A DNA stretch of 64,000 nt from Mucilaginibacter dorajii (GTDB taxonomy: Bacteria; Bacteroidota; Bacteroidia; Sphingobacteriales; Sphingobacteriaceae), in contig NZ_JANTYS010000006.1 of NCBI RefSeq assembly GCF_024808255.1, positions 275,686-339,685 on the forward strand, read 5' to 3'. The notes beneath the pieces were generated by a model. The model searched no databases. It was not told where the DNA came from and saw only the letters and a list, made by a program, of their open reading frames with translations. A program made the position numbers and the translations under genes. Positions 35,953 to 45,800 of this stretch are shown piece after piece; position 1 is the stretch's first letter, and each line of letters begins with the position of its first letter.

Positions 35953-38151
35953 ATGAGAAAGTGGTTGTTTATTTTTATGGTAGCGGCGTTTGGCTTAAAG
36001 GCAAATGCGCAGGTTGATCAGCAGGCTTCAATAAGCTTTATAAACCGGGTAATACCGGGTAAGGCCGGGGCTTTTGTAATTGAAGCTATCCCGCAGGAAA
36101 ACGGTAAAGATGTTTTTGAGCTGAGCAGCAAGGATGGGAAGATCATTCTGAGAGGCAACAATGGCCTTTCCATTTCATCGGCACTAAATTATTACTTGAA
36201 GACCTATTGCCTTTGCGATATTGGCTGGAATGGTACCAACTTAAACCTGCCCGTCACCTTACCCATGGTAAACGGCACTATTCATAAAAATACGCCCTAT
36301 CAATATCGGTATTACCTTAACTATTGCACCTTTAACTACACCATGGCCTGGTGGGACTGGGACCGCTGGCAAAAAGAGATTGACTGGATGGCCCTTAACG
36401 GCATTAACCTGCCCCTGGCCATTACCGGCGAAGAAGCGATTTGGCAGGACGTATACAAAGAGATGGGCTTTACCGATAAGCAACTGGATGAGTTTTTTAG
36501 CGGTCCGGCTTATTTTTCATGGTTTTGGATGGGGAATATAGATGCATGGGGTGGTCCGCTGCCACAGCATTGGAAAGATAGCCATAAGGAGTTGCAGAAA
36601 AAGATATTGGAGCGCGAACGTTCATTCGGGATGACGCCGGTATTATCCTCATTTACCGGCCACGTACCACCATCATTTAAAGATAAGTTCCCGGGCGCTA
36701 AGGTTAAAAAAACCAACTGGGATGCCGGTTTTCCTGATGTGTACATTCTTGACCCCGATGACCCGATGTTTGAAACCATTGGCAAAAAATATATTGAAGC
36801 GCAAACCAAAGTTTTTAGTACCGATCACCTGTACTCGGCCGATACTTTTAATGAAAACGTGCCGCCAACAAACGACTCAACCTATTTAGATGGCATGAGT
36901 AAAAAAGTGTTTAACTCCATGGCCGCTGCCGACCCGAAAGCTATTTGGGTAATGCAGGGCTGGATGTTTCATTACAATAACAAATTCTGGCAGCCGCAGC
37001 AGATCAAGGCGCTGTTAAACGCGGTACCTAATGAGCAAATGATTGTGCTTGACCTGTACAGCGATGCCCACCCGGTTTGGAACCGTACCGAGGCGTATTA
37101 CGGCAAACCCTGGATTTGGAGTATGCTGCAAAACTTTGGCGGTAACATCGCATTGTTTGGTCGCATGCGCCACGTAGCCGCCGATCCGGCGATTGCCCTG
37201 CATGATCCCGAATCAAAAAATATGCGCGGTATAGGCGTTACTCCTGAAGGTATTGAACAAAATCCGGCCTTATTTGCGCTGATGCTGGAAAACGTATGGC
37301 GCGATACCCCTATAGATGCTGATGCCTGGGTGGCCAATTATGCTCACCGCCGCTATGCTGCCGATAATCAAAACGCGAAAGCGGCCTGGAACATACTGCT
37401 GAACACGGTTTACGCCGGCGGCCTTACCGAAGGCGGACAGGAATCGATCATTGTAGCAAGGCCAACGTTCCAAAAATCTATCGACAGGGTATTAACCAAA
37501 CTGGACTATAATCCCGCGAAACTGGTTAAAGCCTGGGGCCTGCTCATCAATGCTGCCGATAGCCTGAAACAAAGCGACGGTTTTAATTACGATATAGTTG
37601 ATGTTACCCGCCAGGTGTTAGCTAACTATGCCAATCCGCTGCAGCAAAAAATGACAGATGCCTATCGGCGTAAAGATTTACAGCAGTTTAAATTATATAG
37701 CAGTCAATTTTTGGAGTTGATGGATGATATGGACGCCCTGCTAAGTACCCGAAAGGATTTTTTATTGGGTAAATGGATTAACGAGGCAAGGGCCAACGGC
37801 ATTACCGAAAAAGAAAAGAACCTGTACGAGTTTAATGCCCGCGACCTGGTTACCCTTTGGGGCGATAAAGAAAGTGGCTTACGTGAGTACTCCAACCGCC
37901 AATGGGCAGGCTTGATCAAGGGATACTACAAGCCACGTTGGGAGCTGTTTGTTAACCAAGTAGGCAAAGCCATGGCCGCTGGTAGTGAGTTTGATGCGCA
38001 GGCTTTTGATAAACAGGTAAAAGACTGGGAGTGGACCTGGGTAAACAAACACGATAATGCCTACACAGATGCCGCCAAAGGCGATGCCATTGAAAAGGCA
38101 AAGCAACTGTTTGTGAAGTATAATGGAGTGATTTTGGAGGCGTATAAGTAG
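35953..38151 (+). CDS. Alpha-N-acetylglucosaminidase, GH89 (NAGLU-like)
   Basis: GH89 enzymes remove terminal alpha-linked N-acetylglucosamine; human NAGLU is the lysosomal member. The protein has 732 residues with the start ATG at 35953; a TTG just before is less likely. A signal peptide (WLFIFMVAAFGLKANAQ) puts it in the periplasm or outside. Family segments seen are YLNYCTFNYTMAWWDW, DWMALNGINLPLAITGEE, YSADTFNENVPP with one candidate catalytic Glu, IWVMQGWMF, and GIGVTPEGIEQNP with the other. Typical full length is about 700, so it is intact. Its neighbours suggest it trims alpha-GlcNAc from an imported or surface glycan. Position between susD and GH35 genes supports PUL membership. Confidence 0.93.
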   Translation: MRKWLFIFMVAAFGLKANAQVDQQASISFINRVIPGKAGAFVIEAIPQENGKDVFELSSKDGKIILRGNNGLSISSALNYYLKTYCLCDIGWNGTNLNLPVTLPMVNGTIHKNTPYQYRYYLNYCTFNYTMAWWDWDRWQKEIDWMALNGINLPLAITGEEAIWQDVYKEMGFTDKQLDEFFSGPAYFSWFWMGNIDAWGGPLPQHWKDSHKELQKKILERERSFGMTPVLSSFTGHVPPSFKDKFPGAKVKKTNWDAGFPDVYILDPDDPMFETIGKKYIEAQTKVFSTDHLYSADTFNENVPPTNDSTYLDGMSKKVFNSMAAADPKAIWVMQGWMFHYNNKFWQPQQIKALLNAVPNEQMIVLDLYSDAHPVWNRTEAYYGKPWIWSMLQNFGGNIALFGRMRHVAADPAIALHDPESKNMRGIGVTPEGIEQNPALFALMLENVWRDTPIDADAWVANYAHRRYAADNQNAKAAWNILLNTVYAGGLTEGGQESIIVARPTFQKSIDRVLTKLDYNPAKLVKAWGLLINAADSLKQSDGFNYDIVDVTRQVLANYANPLQQKMTDAYRRKDLQQFKLYSSQFLELMDDMDALLSTRKDFLLGKWINEARANGITEKEKNLYEFNARDLVTLWGDKESGLREYSNRQWAGLIKGYYKPRWELFVNQVGKAMAAGSEFDAQAFDKQVKDWEWTWVNKHDNAYTDAAKGDAIEKAKQLFVKYNGVILEAYK

Positions 38152-38173
38152 GAAAAAAAGCGATGGTATGTGC

Positions 38174-38284
38174 GAATCCCCTCTTGAGAGGGGCGGAGGG
38201 GTGTGTTTTACGTGCGGAGTAGAACGCTGGCAAACACACCCCTGCCTGCACACCGCCCGGCACGCCCCCTCTCAAGAGGGGATT
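38174..38284. repeat. MITE-like palindrome, CCCCTCTTGAGAGGGG family
   Basis: A 111-bp imperfect palindrome opens GAATCCCCTCTTGAGAGG and closes CTCTCAAGAGGGGATT, with GGGGTGTGTT and AAACACACCCC as inner arms. It matches the element inside 35573-35869, a right half at 62166-62200 and a left half at 63871-63906. It lies in the 504-bp spacer between the GH89 and GH35 genes. Confidence 0.85.
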
Positions 38285-38318
38285 GGGGAAATAAGCGTTA
38301 TTTAGCCGCAGATCGCAT

Positions 38319-38580
38319 GGCGACGAAGACTCACCCGCCAGTCCGCCTTTGGCGAACGGCACCCTCTCTTCGGCTTCGCCGGAAAGAGGGGTTTGAAAAT
38401 TTATTAGGTTTATGTTGTTTATTATCAATTGATTGAGCTATTTAAACCCCTCTTTCCACCGCAGGTGAAGAGAGGGTGGCCAGCGAAGCGTAGCCGGGTG
38501 AGTCGTCGCCGCTCTACAGAGCAAATTGCATGTCTGCTCTGTAGGGCGACGAGATTGCCGCGCTTCGCTCAATGACATAT
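38319..38580. repeat. Large imperfect palindrome with REP fragment
   Basis: The left arm (38319-38399: GGCGACGA, CTCACCC, CACCCTCTCTTC, GGAAAGAGGGGTTTGAAA) pairs with the right arm (about 38441-38510: TTTAAACCCCTCTTTCC, GAAGAGAGGGTGG, GGGTGAGTCGTCGCC) around a 41-bp AT-rich centre. Behind it (38511-38580) lies CTCTACAGAGC...GCTCTGTAG and then the right half of the ATGTCATTGCGAGG family (GCGACGAGATTGCC, TTCGCTCAATGACAT), without its left half. Together with 38174-38284 it fills the spacer; I see no gene there. Confidence 0.7.
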
Positions 38581-38655
38581 TTAAAATAAAAGCACCCGGC
38601 ATGAAAGCGCCGGACCCGGAGAAAGCAAAACACTGCCTCTCCATATAAAATATAT

Positions 38656-41565
38656 ATGAAATACTACTACCTGATAATCATCTTACTATTCACTATCACC
38701 ACTGCCCACAGCCAGGCCAGTAACGATCATATCTTTCCGGCATCGGCTGCAGCTAAACCTTATATCGATTTTGATAGCAAGGGCTTTGTTATTGAAGGTA
38801 AACGTACCTTCCTGGTATCGGCCGGTTTGGAGTACGCACGCATTCCGCATGAGTTATGGTATGATAGGTTGTTACGCATCAAACGCGCAGGATTTAATTG
38901 TATCGAGATTTATACCATCTGGAACTTCCATGAAGAAAAAGAAGGTAAATTCAATTTTACCGGTGACCGTGACCTGGGCAAATTTTTAGACCTGGTGAAA
39001 CAGTTAAACATGTACGCCATTGTGCGCGTTGGTCCGTATTACTGTGCCGAATGGGATAACGGCGGTTACCCTATATGGCTTAAGTTTAAAAAAGGGGTAA
39101 GTGTACGTGAGGATAACAAACCCTTTGAGCAATATGTAGATAGGTTTTTTGACCATCTTTTACCCGTAGTGTTCAACAGGCAAATTAACAAGGGCGGCGC
39201 GGTTGTGCTGGTTCAGTTAGAGAATGAGCATCCTAAAGGCTGGGGTACCGCCATGCCTAACGGATACTTTACCCATTTGCAAAGTAAAGCCCTGCACATG
39301 GGCTTGCAGGTGCCCTACTTTTTTAGCGGCCTGCACCACGCCAGCGACCCGGCCGGTGATGGTAAGTTAGATGATGCCAAACGATCAAACCCCTGGTTTT
39401 CTACCGAGTTTTGGAGTGTGTGGTATTCGCAATACGGTGCCAAGCCGGGTGATGACCAATTATATGACAGGCGTACCTGGAAAATCATAGCGCATGGCGG
39501 CAACGGCTATAATTATTATATGGCACACGGTGGATCGAACTTTGGCTATACCAATAACGATGAGGACGCCGCATCATATGACTACGGCGCGGCCATAGGG
39601 CAAACCGGTGATTTACGACCAATATATTACGCCTTTAAACGCGCCGCCTGGTTTGGCAGAAGTTTTCAAAGCGTATTGGAAAACAGTACCGATGCAACCG
39701 CTAAATACAGCAATATAGTAACTGATACAGCAATTAAAGTATCGGCCCGTACCAGCCAAGTCGGCGATATTGTGTTTTTAGATAATCCGGGTGCAAAGCC
39801 TGTGAAAGTTAATGTTGCAGATGCTGCTTTAACTATTTTGCCAGGCGAGATCTATCCTTTGATCCGCAATTATAAATTATCAGCAGGCGTTATGATTAAC
39901 CGTGCGGATGCCCGGATATTCGCGATAGCAGATCAGCAAAATACAACTACCATTATATTGGATGCGGAACAGGGCGAGCCCTTATCCTTGCATCTTACTA
40001 CCAACGGTGATGCTGTAAACACTACATCATCAGCATTAAAAATCGATGGTCATAAAGTCGATCTGAATATGCCGATGCCGGCTATTGATAAACCATTGGA
40101 GTTTAACTTTACAGCGGGCAAGCAAACCATCCGCATTTTGGTCATGAACCGGGAATGGACGGATCGCACTTTCATTACCGAAGCGGCCGGCCAGCGTTTT
40201 ATTATTAGTGGTGCTAATTACGTTGCTGATGTTAGCAAGCAAGTTAGGCAGATCAAGCTAACAACAGAAGATCCTCTTGTTGGAGCGAAAGCCAATAAGA
40301 TTTTAGTTTATACCGATAAAGAAGCAATAGCCTTAAATGTTCCGGCCATAAAATTAAGAGCCCAGCCCGACAGCATTATGCTGAATAACTGGGAAGCGAA
40401 AGCCGCGCTGGCAGGCAACGGTACAGCGGGCTGGCTAAAATCAACCCACCCGCAACCCATGGGTGCCGATGCTGATGTAACGCCAGATGCCTGGTATAAA
40501 ACAATATTAAACATTCCATCAACCGGGAAATATACTTTGCAGGTAAACGGAGGTGGCAGGGGCCAGGCTTATGTAGATGGTAAGCCAGCTGTAAAATGGC
40601 AGCTGAATGATAACGAAGTGTCCTTCAACCTAAAAAAGGGCAGGCATACATTTACCGTTTTTGCCGCGCACGACGGTAGGGATAAACTGGCTGCCTACCT
40701 TGGGCCTATAGATAAGGTTGATAGTAAGGGCATCTTTGGCAATGCGCTGATTAAAAAGGGCGGCCCGTTCATTACAGAATTGGGCAACTGGTTTTTTACC
40801 AAAGCCGCTAAGAAAGACGATGTAAAAAACGGCCCCCCGACGTTTGATACTTCGGCCTACAAAAAATATAAAATTGGTAATGATGTGTTTAATTTGAAAG
40901 AGGGCTTTGCCTGGTTTCATACAACTATACCTCAACAGGTGCCCGGCACGTCAAAAATTAAACTGCTATTTAAAAGTGTTGATGAAAACGCAACCATATT
41001 TATTAATGGCAAACAGGTAGCTCATCATGATGGCTGGAACCAGCCCTTTGATGTGGATATCACCGATGCGACCACGCTGAAAAAGCCTATCGACTTGAGT
41101 ATATTCATTGAAAACTACTCTAACGAGGGCGGGATAGATCAGCCTGTGAAGATTAATGCCATTGGAGATGCGCAGGCAATTACCGGCTGGCAATTAAAAG
41201 GCGGTCCAGGTAATCCTTTTGCAGATACTGGTTGGGCTAAGCTTGCCGGAAAAAGCACCGCGATGCCTTGTTTTTACCGCAGCACTTTTACCGTTAACGC
41301 GGCTAAAAAACCAACCTTCATCTGGCGCATCGACCCTAAAAACCTGGGGCATGGTTCCATTTGGGTTAATGGCCATGACCTGGGCCGCTATCCCGAAAAA
41401 CTGGATATGAAAAGCTTGTACATTCCCGAATGCTGGCTGAAGGACGGCCTTAATCAAGTTGTTATTTACGACGAGGACGGCAAACATCCCGATGATGTAA
41501 AAATTGTAACCGAACCAGGCGCCGGCAGACTGATCAAAACCCTAACCGCCACTATTAAAGATTGA
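38656..41565 (+). CDS. Exported beta-galactosidase, GH35 type
   Basis: GH35 enzymes cleave beta-linked galactose from glycan ends. The 969-residue protein has a signal peptide (YLIIILLFTITTAHSQ) and an N-terminal TIM barrel: RLLRIKRAGFNCIEIYTIWN, GPYYCAEWDNGGYPIWL, the acid/base Glu in VLVQLENEHP and the nucleophile Glu in PWFSTEFWSVWYSQYG. The rest is beta-sandwich and jelly-roll domains, including WYKTILNIPSTGKYTLQVNG and WRIDPKNLGHGSIWVNGHDL. It is longer than a minimal GH35 because of these. The HGSNAT-like gene follows after 10 bp, so the two are co-transcribed. Exact linkage specificity is not visible in the sequence. Confidence 0.9.
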   Translation: MKYYYLIIILLFTITTAHSQASNDHIFPASAAAKPYIDFDSKGFVIEGKRTFLVSAGLEYARIPHELWYDRLLRIKRAGFNCIEIYTIWNFHEEKEGKFNFTGDRDLGKFLDLVKQLNMYAIVRVGPYYCAEWDNGGYPIWLKFKKGVSVREDNKPFEQYVDRFFDHLLPVVFNRQINKGGAVVLVQLENEHPKGWGTAMPNGYFTHLQSKALHMGLQVPYFFSGLHHASDPAGDGKLDDAKRSNPWFSTEFWSVWYSQYGAKPGDDQLYDRRTWKIIAHGGNGYNYYMAHGGSNFGYTNNDEDAASYDYGAAIGQTGDLRPIYYAFKRAAWFGRSFQSVLENSTDATAKYSNIVTDTAIKVSARTSQVGDIVFLDNPGAKPVKVNVADAALTILPGEIYPLIRNYKLSAGVMINRADARIFAIADQQNTTTIILDAEQGEPLSLHLTTNGDAVNTTSSALKIDGHKVDLNMPMPAIDKPLEFNFTAGKQTIRILVMNREWTDRTFITEAAGQRFIISGANYVADVSKQVRQIKLTTEDPLVGAKANKILVYTDKEAIALNVPAIKLRAQPDSIMLNNWEAKAALAGNGTAGWLKSTHPQPMGADADVTPDAWYKTILNIPSTGKYTLQVNGGGRGQAYVDGKPAVKWQLNDNEVSFNLKKGRHTFTVFAAHDGRDKLAAYLGPIDKVDSKGIFGNALIKKGGPFITELGNWFFTKAAKKDDVKNGPPTFDTSAYKKYKIGNDVFNLKEGFAWFHTTIPQQVPGTSKIKLLFKSVDENATIFINGKQVAHHDGWNQPFDVDITDATTLKKPIDLSIFIENYSNEGGIDQPVKINAIGDAQAITGWQLKGGPGNPFADTGWAKLAGKSTAMPCFYRSTFTVNAAKKPTFIWRIDPKNLGHGSIWVNGHDLGRYPEKLDMKSLYIPECWLKDGLNQVVIYDEDGKHPDDVKIVTEPGAGRLIKTLTATIKD

Positions 41566-41575
41566 ATTAAAAAAC

Positions 41576-42703
41576 ATGGCAATAACAACTGAAAGATTTA
41601 CGGCGCTCGATGTATTCCGCGGGATGACCATCTGTTTTATGATCATTGTAAACGCCCCAGGTTCGGGCGCGGATGTATGGACACCACTTGATCACGCCCC
41701 ATGGATAGGCTTTACCCCAACCGACCTGGTTTTCCCGTCATTTTTATTTGCGGTGGGCAACGCGCTTAGTTTCTCCAAAAAGAAGTTTGAAACCGATGCC
41801 GCATTTATCGGCAAGATTTTTAAAAGAACGGTGATTATATTTTTATTGGGCTACCTCATGTACTGGTTTCCGTTTTTTCACCGCGAAGCCGGTGGCTGGG
41901 CGTTTAACCCGCTGAGCCATACCCGCATTATGGGTGTATTGCAACGCATCGCGTTGTGCTATTTCTTCGGCGCTTTGATTGTGCATTATTGCTCGCAAAA
42001 AACAGCGGTGATCATATCCGTAGTACTTTTAATGGGGTACTGGATTTTCCTGCTCGCATTTGGCGAAGCCGGTAAAGAGTACACCATGCTGGGCAATGCC
42101 GGCACCAAGTTGGACATTGTAATAATGGGCAATGCCCATTTATACCACGACAAAGGCGGCCCCATAGCATTTGACCCCGAAGGTTTGCTAAGTACCCTAA
42201 CGGGGATAGTGAACGTAATAGGCGGCTTTTTGGCCGGCGCGTTTATACAGAGGAAGGGTAAAAACTATGAATCGGTTGCAAGGCTGTTCATGGCTGGTGT
42301 TTTACTGATTGCCACAGCCCTGTTCTGGGCGCAGTTTTTCCCAATAGCCAAAAAACTGTGGACAAGCTCGTTCTCCCTGCTTACCATCGGTATCGATCTG
42401 TTGCTGCTTGGCTTTTTGATCTTCACTATTGAAATTAAAAAGATACAGCGTGGCACCAATTTCTTCCTCACCTTCGGCAGGAACTCACTGGCCATTTATT
42501 TGCTGTCGGAATTATTGCTTACCGTGTTTCAAACCATTTGGGTTGGCCCTAAACTCAGCTTTTACGATTGGATAAACCAGGTGTTCTACCAGCGCGTTTT
42601 CCCCGGCGCTTTTGGCACCCTGGTATTTGCTATTTGTTATATGATGCTGTGCTGGCTGGTAGCGTATGTGTTGGATAAAAGGAAGATTTATATAAAGATA
42701 TAG
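41576..42703 (+). CDS. HGSNAT-like membrane acetyltransferase (DUF5009/DUF1624)
   Basis: The 375-residue membrane protein resembles human HGSNAT (heparan-alpha-glucosaminide N-acetyltransferase). Ten or so membrane spans are visible. The N-terminal core DVFRGMTICFMIIVNAPGSG and LDHAPWIGFTPTDLVFPSFL is close to the human VNYGGG...FKHASWNGLTVADLVFPWF region, whose His is catalytic; the matching His here is residue 40. HGSNAT moves acetyl groups from cytosolic acetyl-CoA to a glucosamine on the other side of the membrane. The gene follows the GH35 gene and lies in the same PUL as a GH89 enzyme, the other half of the human pathway. Acetylation in this bacterium is inference. Confidence 0.82.
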   Translation: MAITTERFTALDVFRGMTICFMIIVNAPGSGADVWTPLDHAPWIGFTPTDLVFPSFLFAVGNALSFSKKKFETDAAFIGKIFKRTVIIFLLGYLMYWFPFFHREAGGWAFNPLSHTRIMGVLQRIALCYFFGALIVHYCSQKTAVIISVVLLMGYWIFLLAFGEAGKEYTMLGNAGTKLDIVIMGNAHLYHDKGGPIAFDPEGLLSTLTGIVNVIGGFLAGAFIQRKGKNYESVARLFMAGVLLIATALFWAQFFPIAKKLWTSSFSLLTIGIDLLLLGFLIFTIEIKKIQRGTNFFLTFGRNSLAIYLLSELLLTVFQTIWVGPKLSFYDWINQVFYQRVFPGAFGTLVFAICYMMLCWLVAYVLDKRKIYIKI

Positions 42704-42737
42704 GGAATTGGGAAGGTTTTATAATGAGGCTTTTTAA

Positions 42738-42854
42738 TGTAGAGAGGCATCACATGCGTCTTTAGCTATACAGAGCGGATTACCCGAGGTATGGCTCTAT
42801 GCCGCAGAACAAATCCGATTTGCACGCGGGAGACGCATGTGATGCGTCTCTACA
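42738..42854. repeat. MITE-like palindrome, TGTAGAGACGCATCACATGCGTCT family
   Basis: A 117-bp element with 24-bp ends: TGTAGAGAGGCATCACATGC at the left and GCATGTGATGCGTCTCTACA at the right, complementary with one mismatch. The middle is about 69 bases. It lies in the 181-bp spacer between the HGSNAT-like and GH92 genes and is unrelated in sequence to the other two palindrome families. Confidence 0.82.
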
Positions 42855-42884
42855 AAAAAACAATTAGCTTCTAAAATATTAAGG

Positions 42885-45800
42885 ATGCGGTTAGATAGGT
42901 TTAAGTCAGTTTTTCTTTTTTGTGTTGCGATATTATTATGTGGCTTTGCAGGCCGGGCATCAGCCCAGCAATCAAACCACTTAAAATATGTTGATCCTTT
43001 TATTGGCACAACGGTAAGTAATGTAGTCACCAAATGGGGCAACATTGGCGGCACCTATCCTGGCGCGGCGGCGCCATCGGGAAACATCCAGTTGAGTCCC
43101 GAAACCAGGGTTACCGGTGCCCGCGGGTATAACTATGCCGATAGTTCCATTTATTATTTCAGTTGCTTTAAACATGCGAGCGGCTACCCCGAAGGCTCAT
43201 CCGGTCGGTTTTTTATCATGCCGATAGGTGACAGGGTGGAATTTGGAGCAGGTAAGTACTCCGCAAGGTTCTCGCATGGTAATGAAAAGGCATCGGCAGG
43301 TTATTATAAAGTACATTTTGAGCGGGAAAACATTACTACCGAAGCCACGGCCACTCCGCGTACCGGTATGTTCCGTTTTACATTCGCGCCTGGCAGTCAA
43401 CCTCGCATTTTCATCGGTGACTGCGGTGACTTAACCACTTCATCATCAAAAATAATCCACGCATCAAATAACCACTCGGTGCTCAACTTTAGCGAAAGTT
43501 TTGTAGATAAAAAGCAGTTAGATGGCGGCTGGGTGTTCACATTTTTACCGGCACAAAAGAATATCATAGTTAAAATAAGTACATCGTCGGTTAGTTATGC
43601 GGGAGCGCAAAACAATATTGATAAGGAAATTGGTCGGCTTGATTTTGACCGGGTGCGCCAGCAAACAAGCCAGGCCTGGCAAAAGCTATTGGCTGTGGTA
43701 GATGTAAGCGATAGCAATGAGCAAAACAAAACCGTGTTTTACACTGCTTTATATCACTCCCTACTGTTACCCTGGGTACTTAACGATGCCGATGGAAGGT
43801 ATACAGGTGTTGATGGTTTGATTCATCAGAAAACCGGCGATGTTCAGTATGATTTTTTCTCGCCATGGGATACCTTTCGGTCGCTGCACCCTTTGCTTAC
43901 GCTGCTTTATCCGCAGAAACAAAAGGATGTGATCCTTTCTATGCTGGATGTTTATAAACAAAGCGGCTACCTGCCAACCGAATCAATGACGGGGAATCAT
44001 GCCATCCCTATTATTGTAGATTCGTACCTGAAAGGAATTACCGGCTTCGATAAAGCACTTGTTTACAGGGCTATGAAAAAGAGCATTGTTGGCGGGCCTT
44101 TTGTCCAAAACGATATGGAGGTGTATAATCAAAAGGGCTACATCCCTTATACCAGTCCCGAATCGGTAACCCGCACGGTTGAATATGCTTATGACGACTG
44201 GGCGCTCTCGCAATTTGCCGGCCAGGTAATGCACAATGCCGCAGATGAGCAACTGCTCTCCAAACGGGCTTACAACTACCGCAACCTGTTAAATACAAAT
44301 GAGTTGCTCATGCTGCCACGTAACGGCGATGACTTTAAATTACAACCCAGCACATCTGGTTATAAAGAAGGCGATAAATGGGTATATTCCTATTTTGTAC
44401 CTCAAAATGGCCTTGACCTGGTTAATATGATGGGTGGCGATAACCAGTTTGCTACCCGTTTAGATTCGCTGTTAACCAATAATGTGGTGTTATTTGATAA
44501 CGAAACAGTATTTCATTTACCCTACCTGTTTAACCAGGCCGGCAAACCACAACTGACTCAAAAGTGGGTTAGGCAAATTATGTTGAACAGGTTTAGTGCA
44601 AGCCCAGGCGGCTTGCCCGGTAATGATGATCTGGGCTCTACCTCAAGTTGGTACGTGTTCAGCGGCATGGGCATTTACCCGGTTTGCCCTGGCAGGCCTT
44701 TGTATGCTATCGGCGCGCCGCTGTTTAAGTCGGTAACGCTTCATTTGCCTAATGGCAAAACCTTTGTTATCAATAGTAATAATTCATCGGCAAAAAGCAA
44801 TTACGTGCAAGGTTTAAAGGTTAATGGCAAGCCATTTGAAAAACTTGTTGTACCGCATGCTTTACTTGTAAAAGGAGGAAGTATGAGTTTTAACATGGGA
44901 CACGATAGAAGCGACTGGCCCCTGAATAAAACGCCCATCGAACTATCGGCAACCCAACAAAGCGCCCGGTTTAAAATCGCTAATGTATCTTCCACAAAAA
45001 AAGTGGTAAACCCCGATGAGCCTTTATGGGTCAAATTTACCCTAAGTAATAGCGGTAGCACAGGCATTAAAACAGTGAAGTTAATAGCCAACAGCAAGTC
45101 TTATTGTACCAAAAATTGCCTGGTAGAAACCGGGCACACGGTTAATGATTCTATACCGATCCGACTTTATCCGGCAGGAGAAACAGTATTGAGTATTGAT
45201 GGCTCGGCCCCTGTTGTGGTTGAGGTAAAGCTACCCGCCAGGCTACAACATCATCCTTACAAAATATGGAATCTTGATGTTAAACCAATGGTGAAGCTAA
45301 ATGAAAAACAGGGGATCAAATACACCATCAAGAATACCGGCGGTGTAGCGAAGGTGTTCGATATCCCTGTAAAGCTGAATGATACCATCGTTTTTGCAGA
45401 TAAAATAAAACTGAACGCCGGCCAAACCCGAACGATCAACCATACGATGGCAGCCGCCGGTAAAGGATTTAAGAAATTGAAGGTAGATACTGCAAGTGCC
45501 ATTTACAAGGTTTACAACAGCAATTTGGAATCCTTAATACTGGATGTTGATATTAACGGAACAACCGTGTCTGATAAATCCGGCTTTAATAGCAACGCCA
45601 TTATTATAGGCAATACCGCCCAGGAAAAATTGCTTTTTGGTGATTATACCTATGTAGAAATGCCAAATACCCCTGTTTTAGATAGAATGGGCGAAACCAT
45701 TACCATGATGGGCTGGGTTTATCCAACCGGAAAAGAAAAAGGCCTTGTTGATATGATCACCAAAGGCGATAATCATGTTTTGCAAACCATGGATAATAAA

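Noticed and set aside
37879..38428. Long minus-strand frames at the end of GH89
   Set aside because: They overlap the GH89 coding region and the repeat behind it; the frame is a shadow of the repeat.
38203..38644. Open frames on both strands between GH89 and GH35 genes
   Set aside because: They consist of palindromic repeat sequence; codon use and composition are unlike genes.
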